Below are positions 57,941 to 64,000 of a DNA stretch of 64,000 nt, in pieces. This DNA comes from Bacteriovorax sp. BAL6_X (GTDB lineage Bacteria; Bdellovibrionota; Bacteriovoracia; Bacteriovoracales; Bacteriovoracaceae). The stretch is from NCBI RefSeq assembly GCF_000443995.1, contig NZ_AUMC01000010.1:62001-126000 (forward strand), given 5' to 3'. A program made the position numbers and the translations under genes. The notes beneath the pieces were generated by a model, which saw nothing but the letters and a program-made list of their open reading frames with translations, was not told the origin of the DNA and did no database searches. Position 1 is the first letter of the stretch. Each line of letters opens with the position of its first letter.

Positions 57941-59353
57941 TTAAAATAACCCTAGTAACTTCCACCAAGCACCACCAATAATCATCCAAATTATAATATT
58001 TACTATGGAAATAAGAAATCCCATTTTCCACCATTCTGATAACTCAACGTAACCGGAACCAAAGAAAACAGGTGCTGGCCCCGATCCGTAGTGTGTTAGT
58101 GAGCCAAAGAGATTTGAAAAAAAACCTAATGTTATGGCCATTAAGTATGGAGGAACTCCAACTTGTATTCCCACTCCTATAAAGACTGCGGCCATCGCAG
58201 TGACATGAGCTGTGGCCGAAGCAAAGAAGTAATGTGAATAGAAGTAAATCCCTGCCAAAATAGGAAAAGCAAGAGTCCATGTAAGAGCTGAAACTTCCAT
58301 TGCGACATATTTGCTAAACCAAGGAACAAAGCCAAACTTATTTAAGTAATCTGCCATCATGACAAGGACACCAAACCAAATTAGAGTATCCCAAGCTCCT
58401 TTCTCTGACTTGATATCATCCCAATTCAGAACACCTGAAATTAAAAGAATGGATAAGCCGCAAAAGGCCGTCGTCGTTGCGTTTACTTTTAATGTACTAC
58501 CTAAGATCCAGAGCGTGATAAGAAAAATAAAAGTAGCTATCATTATCCATTCTTGTTTGCTCATGGAACCCATTTCTTCTAGTTTCATTTTTGCTATCTC
58601 CTGTGCACGAGGAGTTTCTTTTATTGTTGGAGGATAAATAATATATATAACTAATGGAACAGCGATTAAGGAAACGATACCTGGAACACTTGCAGCGAGG
58701 GCCCAGCCTGCCCATGTTATCTTGACTCCATTGTCTTCCGCAAATTGTTGGATAAGGGGATTTGCCGCCATTGAAGTAATAAACATTGCAGATGTTACCA
58801 TGCAAACTTGAAAACAACTTAGTGTTAAGTAGTGTCCAATTTTACGGCCAGAAGGATCATTGGGTTTTGAATCATAGCTAAGACTAAGTGACTTCATTAT
58901 CGGGAATATAATTCCACCACCTCTTGCTGTATTCGATGGTGTTGCAGGTGCAAGTATTAAATCACTAATTGCTAGGCCGTAAGCGAGACCTAGTGTTCTT
59001 CTACCAAGTAGGTATATAAAGTAGTAAGAAATACGAGAGCCTAATCCTGTTTTTATAAAACCTTGTGCAATAAAAAATGCTGTAACTATTAACCAAATAG
59101 TACTATTGGAAAATCCAGAAAGGGCCTCTCCTTTTATTTTAAGTGTCTGTGTTAGTAAGCTTATTGAAAGGCCAGCTATACATATGGAGCCCATGGGCAT
59201 GGCCTTAATGATAATTCCTAAAATAGTACTTAAGAATATGGCAAAGAGATGCCATGCATTTGGTTCAAGGGAATCTGGTATTGGACGACTCCAAATGAAA
59301 GCTCCGATTGCAATAACACAAGTAAGCCTAATTATTTTTACTTCATATTTCAT
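57941..59353 (-). CDS. DASS-family dicarboxylate/2-oxoglutarate-malate transporter
   Basis: 470 residues, about 12 membrane segments. The sodium/substrate motif SNT occurs in ATPSNTARGG (about 138), and the second repeat has SLTHYGSGPAPVFFG near the C-terminus, as in SodiT and the plastid 2-oxoglutarate/malate translocator. Substrates would be C4-C5 dicarboxylates or citrate, by Na+ symport or exchange. Monocistronic, convergent with the chemotaxis operon. Specificity not decidable from sequence. Confidence 0.9.
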   Translation of the reverse strand: MKYEVKIIRLTCVIAIGAFIWSRPIPDSLEPNAWHLFAIFLSTILGIIIKAMPMGSICIAGLSISLLTQTLKIKGEALSGFSNSTIWLIVTAFFIAQGFIKTGLGSRISYYFIYLLGRRTLGLAYGLAISDLILAPATPSNTARGGGIIFPIMKSLSLSYDSKPNDPSGRKIGHYLTLSCFQVCMVTSAMFITSMAANPLIQQFAEDNGVKITWAGWALAASVPGIVSLIAVPLVIYIIYPPTIKETPRAQEIAKMKLEEMGSMSKQEWIMIATFIFLITLWILGSTLKVNATTTAFCGLSILLISGVLNWDDIKSEKGAWDTLIWFGVLVMMADYLNKFGFVPWFSKYVAMEVSALTWTLAFPILAGIYFYSHYFFASATAHVTAMAAVFIGVGIQVGVPPYLMAITLGFFSNLFGSLTHYGSGPAPVFFGSGYVELSEWWKMGFLISIVNIIIWMIIGGAWWKLLGLF

Positions 59354-59438
59354 GATAGTTTTTCCTCTTAAATAAATTTATCTTAAGGCCGATGATGAGA
59401 ATGTTGCAATTTAAGAAAAAATTTAAGAAGATACGCTC

Positions 59439-59765
59439 ATGGAAATTACATCATATCATGCACATTTATATTACGATGAATCGACTTATGCGAAGGCCCT
59501 ACTAGTTATTGAGAAAGCTAAGGCATTAGATTTTATTCAAGTAGGTCGAGCGCACCAGAAAGAGGTTGGGCCTCACCCTCGTTGGAGCTGTCAGTTCCTT
59601 TTTGCCGCAGATAAATTGAACGAGATGATTCCTTGGTTACTTGAAAATAGAGATGGCTTAACTGTTTTTACTCATGCTAACACGGGAAATGATTATCTTG
59701 ATCATACTCAAAATACTCTTTGGATGGGTGAGATCCTGGAACTTAAATTAGATATTTTTAAGTAA
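59439..59765 (+). CDS. DOPA 4,5-dioxygenase family protein
   Basis: 108 residues, a single small domain. Conserved histidines sit in YHAHLYYDE, GRAHQKEVGPHPRWSC and VFTHANTGNDYLDHT, the metal-binding pattern of the family named after fungal DOPA dioxygenase. Bacterial members act on unknown aromatic or small substrates. Full length for the family. Monocistronic; divergent from the DASS transporter. Confidence 0.88.
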   Translation: MEITSYHAHLYYDESTYAKALLVIEKAKALDFIQVGRAHQKEVGPHPRWSCQFLFAADKLNEMIPWLLENRDGLTVFTHANTGNDYLDHTQNTLWMGEILELKLDIFK

Positions 59766-59782
59766 TTTAAGATAGTACTAAA

Positions 59783-59806
59783 TATGACAAGTTGATTTAT
59801 GTCATA
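59783..59806. promoter_or_regulatory. Palindrome upstream of the hemerythrin-like gene
   Basis: TATGACA (59783-59789) and TGTCATA (59800-59806), perfect 7-base arms with a 10-base spacer. Lies just upstream of the FNR-type box and could bind a second regulator. Confidence 0.4.
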
Positions 59807-59817
59807 AAAACATAAAG

Positions 59818-59831
59818 CTGATGTAAATCAT
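59818..59831 (+). promoter_or_regulatory. FNR/DNR-type box
   Basis: CTGATGTAAATCAT matches TTGAT-N4-ATCAA at 8 of 10 fixed positions. With the -10 TATACT at 59853-59858, the predicted start is near 59865-59866 and the box centre lies close to -41, the class II activator position. This predicts activation by a CRP/FNR-family protein under low oxygen or nitric oxide. Confidence 0.5.
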
Positions 59832-59852
59832 ATTGCGCTCCGCGCTGGTTGC

Positions 59853-59858
59853 TATACT
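59853..59858 (+). promoter_or_regulatory. -10 element of the hemerythrin-like gene
   Basis: TATACT, five of six to consensus, with no good -35, as expected for an activator-dependent promoter. Confidence 0.45.
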
Positions 59859-59895
59859 TATCAGAAGTTTAGTTATTACTGCAGGGGTAAAGTAA

Positions 59896-60381
59896 GTGAG
59901 TGAAGTTTCTAATTTTAAAGAGCAAGTAGATAAACTTGTTTCTTTTCATCAACAAATTCGTGCAGATTTTAAAAGTCTTATTATTTTATCGCAAGCAGTA
60001 GCAGAGTCTTCAAAAGATAGGCCAGGGGCACCTCGTGGGATATCTGAGTTTTTATTAAGATTTTGGATAATTCTAGAGGCAGATATGCAAAATGAAGAAA
60101 GGTATATTTTCCCTTTAATTCTTAGGGAGAATTGTAGTGATGCATATGAGTACATTAAGGAAATGACCCAGGAACATATGGAACAAGAGAAAGAGCTTAG
60201 AGGTTTGATTAAAATGGTACAAGATTATGAACTTCAAAAAGAGACTTGCCCTGAGTGGGAAGGTCTTTATAGGAAAGTAAGGAAGGTCGTTGATAATCTT
60301 TGTAGGCATATGAATTACGAGAATGAAGTCATGTATTCATTTCTTTCATATTATGAAAATAGAAATGGTGCAGCCGTTTAA
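59896..60381 (+). CDS. Hemerythrin-like (HHE) di-iron protein
   Basis: 161 residues, four-helix bundle. Likely ligands are H18 (SFHQQIRADF), E67 or E68 (ADMQNEERYIFP), H94 and E98 (QEHMEQE), H138 and E142 (RHMNYENEVMY). The position four residues before E67, usually His, is Asp (D63), so the iron site may be unusual. Such proteins sense or scavenge oxygen or nitric oxide, or repair iron-sulfur clusters (YtfE/Ric). GTG start. The FNR-type promoter and the adjacent GSNO-reductase module support a role in nitrosative or oxygen stress. It overlaps the convergent lysR gene by four bases. Confidence 0.82.
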   Translation: MSEVSNFKEQVDKLVSFHQQIRADFKSLIILSQAVAESSKDRPGAPRGISEFLLRFWIILEADMQNEERYIFPLILRENCSDAYEYIKEMTQEHMEQEKELRGLIKMVQDYELQKETCPEWEGLYRKVRKVVDNLCRHMNYENEVMYSFLSYYENRNGAAV

Positions 60382-61256
60382 AAAAGTACAACACCAAATT
60401 CTTGAAGTATCAATTTCACTGTAGGTGAAATTGACTTCTTCGACGGCATAACTGCCCAAATCGGAATTGACTGATTTGTGTACTCACTAAGCAAAGGAAA
60501 TAATGTTTTATTTCTAATATGATCTAAAACATATACTCCTGGAAGTTTGCAAATTCCTAATCCTTGAATGGCCGCATTCATTTGTGCACGTCCATTTGAA
60601 CTTTTAAAACTCCCCTTAATTTTTATACTCTCTTTTTGGCCATCATTTGAAAATTGCCAAGTATCATTATTTCCAATTAGACAATTGTGTGAGTTAAGGT
60701 CTTTTGGTTTCTTTGGTTGTCCAAATTTATTAATATAATTTGGTGAAGCACAAACAAACTCCTTACGATCAGCGATTTGAATTGCAAAGCCTTTCTTTGG
60801 CTTTTTAGAGGTAACTCGAATGGCAAGATCAAACTCATGAGAAGTAATATCAATTAACTCAGTAGAGAAAACTAATTCTGCCTCAATACCAGGATGTTTC
60901 ATCATAATATTTGAGATCATCGGAGCAATGATATCTTCTCCGTATGCACCGGCCAAAGAGATTCTTATTTTATCTTTAGTCGCCTCAAAACTTTCTTTAG
61001 ATTGTTTAGTAAATCTTTCTATTTCTTGGATATGATTCGCACAAATTTCAAAGTAATTTTTACCAAAATCAGTAAAGTCGATGAAACGCGTATTTCTCTT
61101 AAGGAGTGGCTGTCCTAACTTGTCTTCAAGTTCTTTAACGGCCTTGCTTAAGTGTGAACGTGAAACATTTAGGGCATCAGCTGCCTTTGTAAATGATCGA
61201 TATTGTGCAACTATTATAAAACTATAGATATGACTTAGGTCTTTGATTGTTTCCAT
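60378..61256 (-). CDS. LysR-family transcriptional regulator
   Basis: 292 residues. The winged HTH is at 17-60 (SFTKAADALNVSRSHLSKAV) and a type 2 periplasmic-binding effector domain follows (about 90-290). It resembles the AaeR/DsdC-like group in which a divergent neighbour is the usual target. Divergent from the class III alcohol dehydrogenase with 95 bases between, so it probably controls that gene and itself. Inducer unknown; formaldehyde adduct or nitrosothiol would make sense. Confidence 0.92.
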   Translation of the reverse strand: METIKDLSHIYSFIIVAQYRSFTKAADALNVSRSHLSKAVKELEDKLGQPLLKRNTRFIDFTDFGKNYFEICANHIQEIERFTKQSKESFEATKDKIRISLAGAYGEDIIAPMISNIMMKHPGIEAELVFSTELIDITSHEFDLAIRVTSKKPKKGFAIQIADRKEFVCASPNYINKFGQPKKPKDLNSHNCLIGNNDTWQFSNDGQKESIKIKGSFKSSNGRAQMNAAIQGLGICKLPGVYVLDHIRNKTLFPLLSEYTNQSIPIWAVMPSKKSISPTVKLILQEFGVVLF

Positions 61257-61261
61257 ATGTA

Positions 61262-61299
61262 AACAATTTGTCGAATAACGTCACAGTTGTCAACAATTT
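61262..61299. promoter_or_regulatory. Direct repeats in the lysR-adhC intergenic region
   Basis: AACAATTT occurs at 61262-61269 and 61292-61299, 30 bases apart or about three helical turns, each overlapping an ACAA/TTGT dyad. The second overlaps the adhC -35. Candidate LysR binding sites. Confidence 0.4.
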
Positions 61300-61315
61300 A
61301 AAATGGGCCTAAAAT
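61287..61315 (+). promoter_or_regulatory. Sigma-70 promoter of the alcohol dehydrogenase gene
   Basis: TTGTCA (61287-61292), 17-base spacer, TAAAAT (61310-61315); each hexamer is 5/6 to consensus. Confidence 0.6.
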
Positions 61316-61330
61316 AGATCAATTAACTAA

Positions 61331-62467
<1,137 letters not shown>

Positions 62468-62474
62468 GGTTGTT

Positions 62475-63296
62475 ATGAAATTTGAAAAACTGAAATCACA
62501 TAAATCGTTTGGTGGGGAGACAGCATTTTGTCTCCACACTTCAAGTATGACAAAAACAGATATGAAGTTTTCATACTTCAGGCCCGCTAGTGAGAAAATT
62601 GAAAATATAATTATTTGGTTGTCTGGTCTAACGTGCACGGAAGAAAACTTTATTACAAAAGCTGGAGCACAGGCTTTTCTTGCTGATAGTAAGACAATGA
62701 TTGTATGTCCAGATACTTCTCCACGTGGACTTGACCTACCTGGTGAGCACGATAGTTACGATTTTGGCTCAGGTGCGGGCTTCTACCTCAATGCAACGAC
62801 TGAAGGTTATAGAGATCACTATAAGATGTATGATTATATCGTTAGCGAATTTATACCAATGCTAAAAGAGTCTTATGGTGATGTTAAGTTTTCCATAACT
62901 GGCCACTCAATGGGTGGACATGGTGCACTGATTATAGGTCTAAAAAACCCTGATTTATTTCATGCTATCTCTGCCTTTTCTCCAATTGTAAACCCAACTC
63001 AAGTTCCTTGGGGAAAGAAAGCTTTTACTGGCTACCTTGGGGACAACGAAGAAGATTGGAAACAATACGATGCTTGTGAATTAGTTAAAGGTGGGATTAC
63101 TCACTCTAAGAAGATTTTAATAGAGCAAGGCCTTGATGATGAGTTCTTTGAAGAGCAGTTAAAAACAAAGAACTTCGAGAATATATGTGCTGATTTAAAT
63201 CAGGAATTGGTTGTTAATTATCGTGAAGGTTACGATCATAGCTATTACTTCATTGCTTCTTTTATTGAAGATCACTTAAAACACTTAATTTCTTAA
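62475..63296 (+). CDS. fghA: S-formylglutathione hydrolase
   Basis: 273 residues, alpha/beta hydrolase of the esterase D family. Nucleophile S145 in GHSMGGHGA, Asp in GLDDEF, His in EGYDHSYYF. GLTCTEENFITKAG and DTSPRGLDLPGE are diagnostic. It splits S-formylglutathione from the upstream dehydrogenase into formate and glutathione. The ATG at 62475 is chosen because it begins the conserved region and lies seven bases after the adhC stop; an earlier in-frame ATG overlaps adhC. Confidence 0.95.
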   Translation: MKFEKLKSHKSFGGETAFCLHTSSMTKTDMKFSYFRPASEKIENIIIWLSGLTCTEENFITKAGAQAFLADSKTMIVCPDTSPRGLDLPGEHDSYDFGSGAGFYLNATTEGYRDHYKMYDYIVSEFIPMLKESYGDVKFSITGHSMGGHGALIIGLKNPDLFHAISAFSPIVNPTQVPWGKKAFTGYLGDNEEDWKQYDACELVKGGITHSKKILIEQGLDDEFFEEQLKTKNFENICADLNQELVVNYREGYDHSYYFIASFIEDHLKHLIS

Positions 63297-63303
63297 GATA
63301 TAA

Positions 63304-63603
63304 GATAAAGATAGGGCCATCTATAAACTTGGGCCAACAGGTTATCCTTTTGAAATACTTTGTGCAGAAATGTTCAAGTCAAATGGCTATAAAACGAAAG
63401 TTTCTGTCATTAAGAAAGGTAAGTTTGTTGGCCATGAGGTCGATGTTGTTGCAAAAAGGCCTGACGGCGATATCTATTGTGAATGTAAATTTCACAATCG
63501 AAAGTATTATAAAAATGATGTGAAGATACCTCTCTATGTTTATGCCCGTTATTTAGCTAAGTTAAGTGCTCAGAAATATGTGATTTCAGTTGTTTATCTT
63601 TAG
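63304..63603 (+). pseudogene. Remnant of an ATP-cone / PD-(D/E)xK nuclease-like protein
   Basis: An open stretch of 99 codons without a start at its head reads DKDRAIYKLGPTGYPFEILC, then VGHEVDVVAKRPDGDIYCEC and KFHN. This matches the nuclease-like domain (E-x-D then ECK, Mrr/restriction-like) that normally follows a ~90-residue N-terminal ATP-cone. The ATP-cone is absent: the sequence upstream has a stop at 63301 and nothing similar before it. The C-terminus also ends abruptly at SVVYL. Truncation at both ends suggests a decaying gene; a short protein from ATG 63370 is possible but would lack the start of the domain. Confidence 0.6.
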
Positions 63604-63690
63604 TAATAATTACAGCATAACTCTTATTTTCTAATTATCGTTCATAAAAGTGGCATACTTTTGCCGTGCGTAATCATGGGGAAGATAATT

Positions 63691-64000
63691 ATGAAAAGAC
63701 TAATGTCTACATTTCTGTCATCACTTTTATTAATAACATCTGTTAGTGCTGCGGCCGGTGATTTTGAGAATTATGTAAAAACCTTAAAATATAGCAAACT
63801 CGACCCTAAGCTTGGTGGAGATATTAAGGATATTGTGACTCGTAATAAACTTCCGCTTACGCGTCCAGAGTTCTGTCCTTTAAATAATACACGCTCTTAT
63901 GAAGAAGCCTTAAGTAGTTTAAAAGCAATTGTTACAGTTTTTAAAGATGACTGTTTTGATGGTAATGAGTCATTAATAGAACAAGTTCTTAACAGTTCAA
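63691..64000 (+). CDS. Secreted protein, 3' end outside the window
   Basis: At least 103 codons. Signal peptide (MKRLMSTFLSSLLLITSVSA) with cleavage near SAA-G, then a soluble part with two cysteines (EFCPLNN and KDDCFDG). Ribosome site GGGGAAG seven bases before the ATG. No family recognised from the visible part. Confidence 0.7.
   Translation, partial: MKRLMSTFLSSLLLITSVSAAAGDFENYVKTLKYSKLDPKLGGDIKDIVTRNKLPLTRPEFCPLNNTRSYEEALSSLKAIVTVFKDDCFDGNESLIEQVLNSS

Noticed and set aside
63651-63664. A TGGCAT...TTGC site resembling a sigma-54 promoter before the last gene
   Set aside because: Only nine bases separate GG and GC; this class needs ten.

Overview
The window is a stretch of bacterial chromosome with low GC (estimated by eye at 35-38%), dense genes and a Gram-negative character: Sec signal peptides, lipoprotein and outer-membrane barrel-like proteins, LepB, MsbA-type exporter. 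The groESL, trmB-dnaG-rpoD, scpAB, metF-metH and large chemotaxis blocks are chromosomal housekeeping loci. Many secreted proteins of unknown family and an orphan-rich accessory content fit a predatory Bdellovibrionota (Bacteriovorax/Halobacteriovorax type); this placement is inference, since no rRNA is present. I saw no tRNA, rRNA, CRISPR array, prophage or insertion sequence.

Layout. 1-6.1 kb: a secreted-protein gene broken by an in-frame amber codon at the left edge, a ClC antiporter with CBS domains, groES-groEL, a lone CheY-like receiver and a small secreted protein made of three cysteine-paired repeats. 6.2-10 kb: lepB, then about 640 bases without a gene that hold the most unusual signal in the window: a consensus sigma-54 promoter followed by two tandem highly structured, terminator-ended RNA units whose hairpin loops carry GGA motifs (two neighbouring hairpins share the same 7-base loop). 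After it come two unknown proteins, an exported-looking methyltransferase and a coiled-coil secreted protein. 10-16.2 kb: one compact operon joining a peptide-type ABC importer (binding lipoprotein plus two permeases, no ATPase) to a BtuF-BtuD-BtuC-like cobalamin importer. 16-23 kb: HtrA-like protease, phosphatidylserine decarboxylase, an EEP-family hydrolase, a pair of small HTH-like proteins, an MsbA-like exporter. 22-28 kb: metF-metH-glycosyltransferase operon; MetH is cobalamin dependent, so the upstream importer has an obvious consumer.

28-38 kb: sugar epimerase-like and inositol phosphatase-like genes, a SWIM-SNF2 helicase, and rpoD, dnaG, trmB as a macromolecular-synthesis cluster. 38-42 kb: small proteins, two outer-membrane barrel-like proteins and a NudB-like Nudix hydrolase. 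41-46 kb: M50 membrane protease, scpA, an unusually long scpB, and an RluB-type pseudouridine synthase. 45.8-47.8 kb: a large unknown secreted protein.

48-58 kb is a complete chemotaxis operon: cheY, a STAS-CheX fusion, cheA, cheW, an MCP, a CheR-receiver-CheB fusion and a second MCP, closed by a clear terminator. Its upstream region holds a flagellar sigma-28 (FliA) type promoter and a sigma-54-like site. 58-64 kb: a DASS-family carboxylate transporter, DOPA-dioxygenase-like and hemerythrin-like genes (the latter behind an FNR-type box), then a LysR regulator divergent from class III alcohol dehydrogenase / GSNO reductase and S-formylglutathione hydrolase, a formaldehyde and nitrosative stress module. 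A degraded ATP-cone nuclease fragment and the start of another secreted protein close the window.
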